64,000 nucleotides of DNA from Shimia sp. R9_2 (GTDB lineage Bacteria; Pseudomonadota; Alphaproteobacteria; Rhodobacterales; Rhodobacteraceae), in the NCBI RefSeq assembly GCF_017743735.1, contig NZ_JAGHRO010000011.1, positions 62,001 to 126,000 of the forward strand, written 5' to 3'. Below the pieces are notes generated by a model. It saw only the letters and a list, made by a program, of their open reading frames with translations, had not been told where the DNA came from and searched no databases. A program made the position numbers and the translations under genes. Shown piece by piece: positions 36,501-44,770 of the stretch. How positions within the stretch are numbered: position 1 is the stretch's first letter; every line of letters starts with the position of its first letter.

Positions 36501-36992
36501 GTGTTCAGAAATCTAAACTTTGCTCTCCTCAGCTTCGTCTTCTTAATTGCCGCTATTGGGGAGGGACGCGCCGAGCCTCAGGGTGCGACCATTCTGACCG
36601 TGACCGGTGACCTTTCACACGGAGAACAGGTCACCTTTGATCGTGATCAGCTGAAAGAAATTGGCTGGGAGACCATCACAACAGAGTCTCCGTTTTTGGA
36701 GGGAGAGCAAACCTTCACAGGCACGCCAATGTCGGCTCTCTTACGCTATCTAGATATTGAAACCGGTACGTTTGTGGCCTTCGCGCTAAATGACTATAGC
36801 ATAGAGATCCCGTTGAGCGATGCGCGCAAATATCAAGTATTACTCGCGCTGGAACATAATGGACAGGCTATGCGAGTTCGTGACCGCGGCCCGATTTGGA
36901 TTATCTATCCAACTACTAAGTCAGACTCTTTAGATGTTAACGCTGAAAGGCGTATGGTTTGGCAACTCAAGCAACTGGACTACACGCGCTGA
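36501..36992 (+). CDS. Periplasmic molybdopterin-oxidoreductase-fold protein without cysteine
   Basis: This 163-residue protein starts with GTG and has a signal peptide (hydrophobic core FALLSFVFLIAAIG, cleavage near Ala24). The mature part resembles a short oxidoreductase molybdopterin-binding domain: VTGDLSHGEQVTFDRDQL, TFTGTPMSALLRYL, and GPIWIIYP near the end. The protein contains no cysteine, so it lacks the ligand that binds molybdenum in sulfite-oxidase-type enzymes and is probably not a redox enzyme. It lies 18 bases upstream of a hybrid histidine kinase, a pairing that suggests a sensory role in the periplasm. The domain assignment is by pattern and should be tested by profile search. 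Confidence 0.75.
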   Translation: MFRNLNFALLSFVFLIAAIGEGRAEPQGATILTVTGDLSHGEQVTFDRDQLKEIGWETITTESPFLEGEQTFTGTPMSALLRYLDIETGTFVAFALNDYSIEIPLSDARKYQVLLALEHNGQAMRVRDRGPIWIIYPTTKSDSLDVNAERRMVWQLKQLDYTR

Positions 36993-37010
36993 CGTCGTGT
37001 AACAATCAAG

Positions 37011-38834
37011 ATGTTTGAGCGCCTCAGAAGCTTTATCAACCTGCGAAATTTTAGGACGCTGATTGCCCTCGGGCTATTGGTTTCTTTGATGTTTGTTTTC
37101 ATTGCGAACCAAAGAGATATTGAAGGCCTACGGAAGCGTTCCCTTATTGGCAGCAGCGAAACTATTTGGCGTCTCAACGATGTAATCGTAGATACGCTTC
37201 ACTTTGGATACTCCACTAGCCTCGTATTCACCGGGGACCCAAAGACCGTGTCGCTCAGTGAAGTAGATCTTCAAGATGTTATACTTAGATTCGAGTTACT
37301 TTGGAGCAAAGTTGACATCGCGCTAACTTCAGATCTGCGGTTTTTTGAAAGTTTCTATGATCCTCTCTACGCACTCAAATCGACACTGATTGAACTTGAC
37401 CCCCTGCTTTTGGACGAAAGCGCTTATGATCCCGTGCAACTTCTCAGCGCAGCGCAGGATGTTCAAAGGCTTGGCTTTGTATTGCAAAAAACTTGGCAAG
37501 ACTCATATACCAATCAGGTTTTTTCGAAGCGTGAACTTGAGCAATTGGCTAGGTCACGTGGGATCGTTCGCGAGCGCTTGGTGCTTGTGCTGATCGCCAT
37601 ACTAGTTGTTTATCTGTTAGCTGAAGCCCGCATCGTCTCTCGCGCCAAACGAAAAGAAGAAGACTTGCGCGCCGAAGCTAAGGCAGCCTCAATGGCAAAT
37701 GAAGCGAAGTCACGTTTTCTTGCAAATGTAAGTCATGAAATCCGGACGCCGCTGAATGGGATCATTGGGATGTCTGGCGAGCTCCTAGAAACTCCGCTGA
37801 GCGAGGACCAGAGATCATGTCTCACCATTGTATCGCATGCCGGGGATTTGCTGCTGAAAACCTTGAACGATGTTTTGGATCTCTCAAAAGTTGAGTCCGG
37901 TGAATTTGAATTAGAAAACAGCGTGTTTGATCTACACCAAACTCTACATGCAGCGGTCGAACTCTACACAGCCAGCGCCCGTGAAAAGCAGATTTCCCTT
38001 GTTCTTAGCCCGTTGGATCAGTTGCCGCATTTTGTGCGCGGTGACAAACAGCGGGTAAGTCAAGTGCTGCACAATTTGATAGGCAACGCCATTAAATTTA
38101 CTGAAAACGGCACCGTTTCGCTTCGAGCGTCATTCATCGACGATCACGCAATTTGCCGGTTTGAAGTGTGCGATACAGGGCCTGGAGTCGATCCAAGCGT
38201 ACAAGAAAAAATCTTTGAACCATTCTCTCAAGCAGACAACAGCGTTACGCGTTCCAAAGGTGGCACCGGCCTTGGGCTTGCGATTTCCCGCAGCTTTTGT
38301 GAGGCGATGGGCGGGCGCATTGGGGTTGCGAACAATTCTAGCAGAGGTTCGGTATTTTGGTTTGAGTTGCCGTTAGCCGAGCAAGAAACACCAATTGAAG
38401 ACAGCTCAAAGCAGGCACCTAAACTGGTAGAGGAGGCAGGCGAGCAGCCTTTTCTGCAAAAGAAGAGGCTCTTAGTTGTCGACGACAATGCGACAAACCG
38501 CTTCGTGCTGAAGCGCTTTCTCAAAGATACGCCGCTCCAGATTGACGAGGCTAAAGACGGGAAGGAAGCTGTAGAAGCTGCTTCCAAGACTACATACGAT
38601 GTCATTCTCATGGACATACAAATGCCGGTTATGGACGGCATCACAGCCTCGAACGAAATCAGGAAACTGGAAATGGCCAACGGCGCGCAGGCTACGCAAA
38701 TCATAGCGGTCACTGCAAATGTTATGACACACCAAATAGAGGAGTATCTCGCGGAAGGTATAAACGAAGTTCTCGGAAAGCCCGTTTCAAAACAAGAGTT
38801 GCTCGCCAAGCTCGCGGCACCTCAGTCGACTTAA
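37011..38834 (+). CDS. Hybrid histidine kinase with C-terminal receiver
   Basis: This 607-residue membrane kinase has helix 1 at about 14-32, an all-helical-looking periplasmic domain (33-188), helix 2 at about 189-205, the HisKA box SHEIRTPLNG (His about 243) and HATPase with N, G1 and G2 boxes (about 345-460). A receiver (about 484-600) has the VVDDN pair, LMDIQMP phospho-acceptor and a KPV lysine. There is no Hpt domain and no response-regulator gene adjacent, so the output partner is elsewhere. It follows the Cys-less molybdopterin-fold protein, its probable periplasmic co-sensor. The 3' end nearly touches the convergent glycosyltransferase gene. Confidence 0.93.
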   Translation: MFERLRSFINLRNFRTLIALGLLVSLMFVFIANQRDIEGLRKRSLIGSSETIWRLNDVIVDTLHFGYSTSLVFTGDPKTVSLSEVDLQDVILRFELLWSKVDIALTSDLRFFESFYDPLYALKSTLIELDPLLLDESAYDPVQLLSAAQDVQRLGFVLQKTWQDSYTNQVFSKRELEQLARSRGIVRERLVLVLIAILVVYLLAEARIVSRAKRKEEDLRAEAKAASMANEAKSRFLANVSHEIRTPLNGIIGMSGELLETPLSEDQRSCLTIVSHAGDLLLKTLNDVLDLSKVESGEFELENSVFDLHQTLHAAVELYTASAREKQISLVLSPLDQLPHFVRGDKQRVSQVLHNLIGNAIKFTENGTVSLRASFIDDHAICRFEVCDTGPGVDPSVQEKIFEPFSQADNSVTRSKGGTGLGLAISRSFCEAMGGRIGVANNSSRGSVFWFELPLAEQETPIEDSSKQAPKLVEEAGEQPFLQKKRLLVVDDNATNRFVLKRFLKDTPLQIDEAKDGKEAVEAASKTTYDVILMDIQMPVMDGITASNEIRKLEMANGAQATQIIAVTANVMTHQIEEYLAEGINEVLGKPVSKQELLAKLAAPQST

Positions 38835-38841
38835 AACATCT

Positions 38842-40008
38842 TCAAGTTAGCACTCTAGCGGCCACGATTGTCTGATAAAACTCGGACAACCGCGTTTGAA
38901 ATGCCGCATGGCTGAACTCTTCTTTCACGCGCTCTTTGGCACGTGCGGCGAGAGCCTCGGCCGCTTCCGGATTTGCAGTCAAGTGCAGCAATCCTTGGGC
39001 CATCGCTTCAGGCGTCGGTGCAACCAAATGAGCGATATCTTGGCCTATCACCTGGGTGTGGGTCGAGAGGGCCGTTGCGAGCAGCGGGCGGCCGCTGTCT
39101 AGATATGAATAGACCTTCATCGGCGTGTTGACACCTTTTAAACGCGGAGACACGACGATGTCAGCGGCGCTCAGATATGCTCCGAGTGCAGAAATCGGAC
39201 GCGGCCCCAAAAAATGGCTGACGTCGCCGATGCCGAGATCAGCGGCTTTGGTTTTATATCGCGTAATGTCTTCGCTGGCCCCGCCAATCACGACCAGATG
39301 CATCCGCCTTTGAGGGAGGGCGCGGGCAAGTCCTTCCATCAGCAGATCCAGCCCCTGGTAGTGTTCAAGATTTCCCACATACATCGCCACGGGAGCATCA
39401 AATCTGGCATCCGATGTGTCGACATCGTCCTGCTTTATCAAGGCTCCGTCGAGCAAGCTGACATCAGTGATAGTTTTGATGGGCAAATCTGGCGCATTGG
39501 CACGAGCAATGTCTTCCAGTGCCGGACAACAGGTGATTGCTGCAGTCGCGCGTCTAAGAGCGCCACGCTCCGTGGCCTCCAGCATGCGTTTGATGGGCCT
39601 CGGAAGTTTGTATTTCTCCTCGATTTGCATGGGAATAGAGGAGTCTAGGTCAAATACATAAGGCACGCGAAAGATCGGTTTGAGCCATCGCGCGACGTAG
39701 GCCATTTCCTCGACTGCGTGGATAACATCATAGCGGTTGCGCGATAATTTTGCGATGGCCATAGCTGTCATCAACAGGTCAGCGAAAGCTTTTTTTCCGG
39801 AAAAGCCGGGGCGAATGCCGCGCAATAGAGCCAGATCGGCTACCCGAAAAATATTGACCCCCTTTATTTCCACGGGATCACCCTCAGCGAAGGCGAGCAT
39901 ATCGATCTCATGCCCCTTTGCCGCAAGGCTTTCAAGCAGCATCAGCACAGCAATCGGAGTGCCGCGCAGAGAGAAAAATGGCTGCGGCGCTAGAACTAAA
40001 ATTCGCAT
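38842..40008 (-). CDS. Glycosyltransferase family 4
   Basis: This GT-B glycosyltransferase of 388 residues has an N-terminal acceptor domain beginning RILVLAPQPFFSLRGTPIAV, with the glycine-rich loop, and a C-terminal donor domain with YVGNLEHYQGLDLLMEGLA and VVSPRLKGVNTPMKVYSYLDSG. The latter carries the acidic/donor-binding motif of GT4 enzymes. It likely adds a sugar to a lipid-linked repeat unit at the cytoplasmic membrane face. ATG 40008 is preferred over TTG 40011. It is the first gene of the exopolysaccharide locus, alone on its strand and upstream of a long AT-rich gap. Confidence 0.9.
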   Translation of the reverse strand: MRILVLAPQPFFSLRGTPIAVLMLLESLAAKGHEIDMLAFAEGDPVEIKGVNIFRVADLALLRGIRPGFSGKKAFADLLMTAMAIAKLSRNRYDVIHAVEEMAYVARWLKPIFRVPYVFDLDSSIPMQIEEKYKLPRPIKRMLEATERGALRRATAAITCCPALEDIARANAPDLPIKTITDVSLLDGALIKQDDVDTSDARFDAPVAMYVGNLEHYQGLDLLMEGLARALPQRRMHLVVIGGASEDITRYKTKAADLGIGDVSHFLGPRPISALGAYLSAADIVVSPRLKGVNTPMKVYSYLDSGRPLLATALSTHTQVIGQDIAHLVAPTPEAMAQGLLHLTANPEAAEALAARAKERVKEEFSHAAFQTRLSEFYQTIVAARVLT

Positions 40009-40421
40009 CAAGGCATCTCAAATTTAATACTGCTATTTCCGCCGAAATCTGGTGGCGTCTTGTCTAAAAAACCGCATTTTCTACCGCTAGGGCACCTGCA
40101 GTGAGGACCAGTCTCCAAACTCTTGCAGCATTTAGTCAAACCAATTTTGCCTGAACGTGCAAATTATTCGTCCTCGTTGTAGGAATTCCAAGCCTTACAA
40201 AGCAAGACTAGAGTGCTAACCATTTAGATAGACTGATGCATTCGCGCAATATAGCGGCGGCTTATTGGGGCGAGACGTAATTCGTTGTCGTTGCGATTGT
40301 GCCGTTAGGCAAAATAGTGATAAGGAATGATGTGTTAAGCTGATTAAATAACTATAATTTTGTTCATTTTTTAATTGCGCCGACAGTCACTCAGTTATGG
40401 GTCTATCGGTTCTGAGACTTT
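40009..40421. other. AT-rich intergenic region between divergent EPS genes
   Basis: This gap is visibly AT-rich from about 40,300 on. A TATAAT at 40353-40358 could be a -10 element for the plus-strand oxidoreductase gene, but no good -35 sits 16-18 bp upstream. No RNA gene, repeat or ORF with a ribosome site is seen. Promoters for both flanking genes must lie here. Confidence 0.4.
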
Positions 40422-41597
40422 ATGATGAAGAGTGACTTCGCTGAAAAAATCGGAATTGCCTTTGTAGGTTGTGGCTATGTTGCTGATTTGTATCAGGCCA
40501 CCCTTAGCAATTGGACCGGGCTATTAGATCTCAAGGGCGTACACGATATTTCCCTGGCTCGGCAGAGGCAATTTGCCAGCCACTATGGCGCCCCGCAGTA
40601 TGACAGTTTGGATGCGATCCTTACCGATCCGAACGTCCAGATTGTTGTCAATCTTACTCCGCCAGCGCAGCACTACACGATCTCCCAAAAATGTCTCTCT
40701 GCCGGGCGGCATGTCTACTCTGAAAAGCCGCTGGCATTGGATTTGCCTGAAGCCAAGCATTTGGTAGATTTGGCACAAGAGAAAGGGTTGTACGTTGTTT
40801 CCGCACCCTCGAGTTTTTTGGGGCCAGCAGGACAGACTCTCTATCAGGCGGTGCGCAACCGCGAGCAGGGGGTGCCGCGTCTCGTTTATGCTGAGATGGA
40901 CGATGGCATGGTTCATCGTATCGGTTATGAAAATTGGAAAACGGCTTCTGGCGCATATTGGCCGGCGGAGAATGAATTTGAGACGGGCTGCACATTGGAG
41001 CATGCCGGATATGCCCTGACTTGGCTTGTTGGCATGTTCGGTCCTGTTCGACGGATGGTGTCTTTTGCAAGTTGCTTAGTGGCAGACAAAGGACCGGATA
41101 CACCAACCAACTACACCACGCCTGATTTCACGGCGGCCTGTCTGGAGTTTGATGATGGATTGGTCGCACGGCTAACCAACAGTATTGTCGCGCCACATGA
41201 CCACCAGTTTCGTATCATGTGCGATGACGGCGTTTTGAGCGTCGACGAAACTTGGGATTTCTCCTCACCTGTACGATCCACTCCTTTACCAACAACCCGT
41301 CTGCAACGCGGGGCAAAAAAGCTCTTGGGCTTGGATTTTGGCAAACGCTTACAGCCGGAGGCCTCGCGCGAAATTTCCACGGCTAAGCGTGGGTATCCGA
41401 TGGACTTTGCGCTTGGTGTTGCGGAGATGGCGATGGCACTGAAGAGTGGTAATTCACCGCGTCTGGGCGGAGAGTTCTCTTTGCACATCACTGAAGTTTC
41501 GCTCGCGATTCAGCATCCGGAGATCTTTGGAGCAGAATATTATCCCACTTCAGCACCCGAAAAAATGGAACCGATGAAGGTGCTTGAGCCTTCTTGA
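40422..41597 (+). CDS. Gfo/Idh/MocA family oxidoreductase
   Basis: This 391-residue NAD(P)-dependent sugar oxidoreductase has an N-terminal Rossmann fold (GIAFVGCGYVADLYQ, about 11-25), the family signature SEKPLALDL (about 105-113) and a C-terminal alpha/beta dimerisation domain. It probably oxidises or reduces a nucleotide sugar or a polymer precursor during exopolysaccharide synthesis. It has its own promoter region and faces the convergent flippase-like gene. Cytoplasmic. The substrate is not visible. Confidence 0.88.
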   Translation: MMKSDFAEKIGIAFVGCGYVADLYQATLSNWTGLLDLKGVHDISLARQRQFASHYGAPQYDSLDAILTDPNVQIVVNLTPPAQHYTISQKCLSAGRHVYSEKPLALDLPEAKHLVDLAQEKGLYVVSAPSSFLGPAGQTLYQAVRNREQGVPRLVYAEMDDGMVHRIGYENWKTASGAYWPAENEFETGCTLEHAGYALTWLVGMFGPVRRMVSFASCLVADKGPDTPTNYTTPDFTAACLEFDDGLVARLTNSIVAPHDHQFRIMCDDGVLSVDETWDFSSPVRSTPLPTTRLQRGAKKLLGLDFGKRLQPEASREISTAKRGYPMDFALGVAEMAMALKSGNSPRLGGEFSLHITEVSLAIQHPEIFGAEYYPTSAPEKMEPMKVLEPS

Positions 41598-41606
41598 TCT
41601 CAAAAG

Positions 41607-41628
41607 GGGATATGACCTTGGGTATCCC
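41607..41628. terminator. Short hairpin between convergent genes
   Basis: GGGATA at 41607-41612 pairs with TATCCC at 41623-41628 around a 10-nt loop, between the convergent oxidoreductase and flippase-like genes. On the minus strand a short run, CTTTTG, follows. The stem is only 6 bp, so this is a weak terminator candidate. Confidence 0.35.
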
Positions 41629-41630
41629 AC

Positions 41631-42659
41631 TTATTCTTGGCTGCTCGCGCTTGACCAAGCCAAAGGGTCCACCGAATCGCTGCGCTGTCTCTTCCGCATC
41701 GCAAAGATGACACCACCTGCAACAGCCTGAATTAAGACCATTCCAAACCCAATCCACGCGAGAGAAATGGCCTGTGGAGCACCAATCCCAAAAGCTCCAA
41801 AGAGGTACACAAAAATCTGTTCGCGGATGCCAATACCGTTGACTGAGGCAGGGATCATCATGACAAAAAGCGAGATCGGAATAATCCCAAAATAGATCCA
41901 AACAGGAACCTCAATGCCAAGTGCTACTCCAATCAAAAAATAATGCAGCACTACGTTGGCCTGAAACACAAATGAAATTCCCATACATTTGTAGACCGCT
42001 CCCATTTCGGACCCAAAGGCTCGAGATGTTTCACCAATCTTGCCAGCTATACTCTGGAGCTTTTGAGCACCGGGCAGACTAAAGGTAGACGTTTGACGCC
42101 GTTCTTTACGCATCAATGCAAGGCCAATACTGGCAATAAAAAGAAGAACAAAAACCGCCAAGAGCACCCAATGAACGCCGGTTTGAGCAAGAATATCGCG
42201 CCCCACGAAAGGCAGTGCGAGCGCAGCTAAGACGAGCAGCCCAAACATACCTGTAAGCCGTTCCACAAAGAGAATTAGGAAAGAGCGCGTATAGGATCCT
42301 ACGCGGTCAGAAATGTCGTAAGCCCGCATAAAGTCGCCACTCATCAGGCCTGGCAAAAATGCGTTGAAGAATATTCCGATTGTGTAGGCACGGATCAGTA
42401 CCATTAAAGGTACGTCAAACTTCTGAGCAGCCAAGAGAATCCGCCAACGCCAAGAGCACAGCAGATAACCAAAAACATTGAGGAAAAATGCCAGCAGAAG
42501 AAGCACAGGATCAGCGTGGCCTATGGCCTCCCAGATTTCATCCATGTTGTCTATTTGCGTGTACAGCAAATACGTCAGCAAGCCGATGCTAATGACCGCC
42601 TTGATCAAGAATGAGATCACCGCCCGAAGACGGCCCTTTCCAGCTGGCGCCTCAGACAT
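41631..42659 (-). CDS. Lysylphosphatidylglycerol-synthetase/flippase-like integral membrane protein
   Basis: This 342-residue protein has about eight membrane helices and the UPF0104/LPG-synthase-TM pattern: an N-terminal helix, LLCSWRWRILL, FNAFLPGLMSGDFMRAYDIS, and VNGIGIREQIFVYLF. Family members move or modify lipids or lipid-linked glycans. Within this locus it may act on a lipid-linked sugar intermediate. The start overlaps the preceding acyltransferase gene by 8 bases. It is not a Wzx-type flippase, and no catalytic synthetase domain is attached. Confidence 0.88.
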   Translation of the reverse strand: MSEAPAGKGRLRAVISFLIKAVISIGLLTYLLYTQIDNMDEIWEAIGHADPVLLLLAFFLNVFGYLLCSWRWRILLAAQKFDVPLMVLIRAYTIGIFFNAFLPGLMSGDFMRAYDISDRVGSYTRSFLILFVERLTGMFGLLVLAALALPFVGRDILAQTGVHWVLLAVFVLLFIASIGLALMRKERRQTSTFSLPGAQKLQSIAGKIGETSRAFGSEMGAVYKCMGISFVFQANVVLHYFLIGVALGIEVPVWIYFGIIPISLFVMMIPASVNGIGIREQIFVYLFGAFGIGAPQAISLAWIGFGMVLIQAVAGGVIFAMRKRQRSDSVDPLAWSSASSQE

Positions 42660-43392
42660 TTTCTTCGGTACGCTTTCGAATGAGTTTCGCCGGAACTCCC
42701 CCCATAATGCTGTAGGGTTCTACATTCTGGGTCACCACAGCCCCAGCGGAGATGATGCTGCCATGTCCAATCCGCACACCATCGAGTACACGTACGCCTG
42801 AACCGAGCCAAACATCATCTTCGATTTGAATACCAAGACAGTTTACGCCCTGAGAGATCATAGGGGTGGTTAAGTCTGCAAATCCATGATTTCCGGCTAT
42901 GATGTGGCAATGACCTGCGATCAGGGCGTTATCGCCAATGGTTAAGCCGCCGTGGCCATTCAATATAGTATAGGCACCAACAAAGCTGTTGCTCCCAACA
43001 GAGATGTGTCCTGCGTATCCAGTCTCAAACCGGACACCCGCCATAATTTGCGTCTGTGCGCCAACTGAAACGGATGCTTCTGTGCTCTTGATGTCAAAGA
43101 CCGTGTTTTCGTCAACAAGGGTACTCTCTTCCAGGGTGAGACGTTGTGGACACCTCAAAGTAACGCCACGGGAAATCGCTACGCCTTTGCCAAGTTTGCC
43201 AATCAGGGCGCGGTAGATCTTTTGTCGTAGCAGTAGCCCAAGCGCGCCGGGCAAATTCATAAGAAATAGTGTGCAAGCTTCATACTTTAGCAGGTCAAAG
43301 AAACGTTCGCTCCCAACGATCCGCTGCTGGTAGCTTTTGAGTGCACTTTGTTTGCCTTGCTGCAATCTGTTGTTACTGAAATTTTGCGTCAT
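42652..43392 (-). CDS. Hexapeptide-repeat acyltransferase
   Basis: This 246-residue acetyltransferase has a left-handed beta-helix made of hexapeptide repeats (about 70-235; for example VGAYTILNGHGGLTIGDNAL and IEDDVWLGSGV). The active-site-like AGHCHIIAGNHGF is similar to WcaF/CysE-type enzymes. It probably O-acetylates a sugar of the exopolysaccharide. It lies 50 bases downstream of the polymerase gene and overlaps the flippase-like gene. Cytoplasmic, probably trimeric. Confidence 0.88.
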   Translation of the reverse strand: MTQNFSNNRLQQGKQSALKSYQQRIVGSERFFDLLKYEACTLFLMNLPGALGLLLRQKIYRALIGKLGKGVAISRGVTLRCPQRLTLEESTLVDENTVFDIKSTEASVSVGAQTQIMAGVRFETGYAGHISVGSNSFVGAYTILNGHGGLTIGDNALIAGHCHIIAGNHGFADLTTPMISQGVNCLGIQIEDDVWLGSGVRVLDGVRIGHGSIISAGAVVTQNVEPYSIMGGVPAKLIRKRTEENV

Positions 43393-43441
43393 TCGCCGCT
43401 TTCAAAAACTTATCTATGAGGGTTCCCAACCGGGGCCGAAA

Positions 43442-44770
43442 CTAAGCACCGTTCCAAGAGGTAGCAGGGTTGGTAAGAAAAGGTGGGCGCTGTGGCTGAA
43501 TACGAACACTACTGAATCGGGCATTTTGCTTAAATTTAGTCTCAGGCGTCTTCACCCGAGACATAGCTGACATTAATCCCCCGGTTATAAATAGCATGGT
43601 GAGCAGTGCAAACGGCGCGATGAAGTCAGACTCGGTCATACTACGAGCGAGTGAAACCGAGCAGACACAGAGGAAAAATACAGTTGGGATCGGATTGGTC
43701 TGGCTTCTTGCAAGCAGGATGCTTCCGATTGTCCAGAGAACCGTCAGGATGCAGAAGAAGAGACCGATCAGTCCTTGGTGTACAGCAATTTCAAAATAGG
43801 AATTGTGAAAAGAAAAGGTTGCATAGGTGGCCTTGTGGAACTCTTCATAGATGCGGCTAGCCTGAGACAGTTTGTCATAAGGTGTCCAAAAGCCGCCAGC
43901 CCCAACGCCGAGAAGAGGGTCGTCCTCTATCTGGCGTGTTGCATATTCCCAGAGCAGCGTGCGGCCGGTTAATGTCGTGTCTTTACCGAATGCGCCAAGA
44001 ACAGCATTTATGGGATCAATGCTTTGCGTTGTAAAAAAGGCCGAGGCGCTTAGTAGGAGCGCGGCTACCGCAAGAAAACCCAGGGCATAGAACCAGCGGC
44101 GTTTTAGAATGCCCGTCTGAGGTACGATTGCGAACAAGAAGGCGATCACCGCGATGCCAAATGCCAAGAGCATAGCGGTGGCGGAGTTTGCCATGTAAAT
44201 TTGCCAAGCGGACAAAACCAAAGAGAACATCCCGAAGAGCTTGCGTTTCTTAGATGAATCCGGATCAAAAACTATACACAAAGAGCAGAGCCATAGGATC
44301 ACCATCGCTGTTCCCATGGCATTCTTGCTCGAAAACACACCACGGGCACTCGTACCTGTACCCAGGTAAGGCGCGAGAAAACTAAGTACGCCGTAGTAGG
44401 TCGCGGTCAGAGCCAGAGCTAAAATCAAATCACGGACCGTTAACCTTGTTGCAATGAAATAGCAGATCATGATTGTCAGGAGCAGTTGCAGGCCTGACCT
44501 TAGAATTAAGGTCGTCTCAACGCCCCATATTGCTGACAAAAGCCACCAAGCAGGAAAAAGGAAAAGGACGAAGCTGCGGGCAATCAAAGGGAAAATCTTC
44601 TGAAAATCTCTTATGAAGGCCCACGCGAAGTAGAGCGCCAGCGGGTAGAGTATGAGCTCGTCAAAGCGAAATTGTTTGAAAGTTACAAAAAACCACAAGG
44701 CAACAAGAACGAAATCCCGGCGGCGTTCGCGAATTTCCAAGACCTCCATCGGTGTCGCAGTAGCGGTCAT
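43442..44770 (-). CDS. O-antigen ligase/Wzy-like polysaccharide polymerase
   Basis: This 442-residue integral membrane protein has about eleven helices and one large periplasmic loop (about 260-330) containing GRTLLWEYATRQIEDDPLLGVGAGGFW, the region with conserved Arg/His/Gly found in Wzy and WaaL proteins. It probably polymerises repeat units on the periplasmic face. It overlaps the GMC oxidoreductase gene by 4 bases and is the last gene of the tightly coupled sulfotransferase-to-polymerase block. Confidence 0.88.
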   Translation of the reverse strand: MTATATPMEVLEIRERRRDFVLVALWFFVTFKQFRFDELILYPLALYFAWAFIRDFQKIFPLIARSFVLFLFPAWWLLSAIWGVETTLILRSGLQLLLTIMICYFIATRLTVRDLILALALTATYYGVLSFLAPYLGTGTSARGVFSSKNAMGTAMVILWLCSLCIVFDPDSSKKRKLFGMFSLVLSAWQIYMANSATAMLLAFGIAVIAFLFAIVPQTGILKRRWFYALGFLAVAALLLSASAFFTTQSIDPINAVLGAFGKDTTLTGRTLLWEYATRQIEDDPLLGVGAGGFWTPYDKLSQASRIYEEFHKATYATFSFHNSYFEIAVHQGLIGLFFCILTVLWTIGSILLARSQTNPIPTVFFLCVCSVSLARSMTESDFIAPFALLTMLFITGGLMSAMSRVKTPETKFKQNARFSSVRIQPQRPPFLTNPATSWNGA

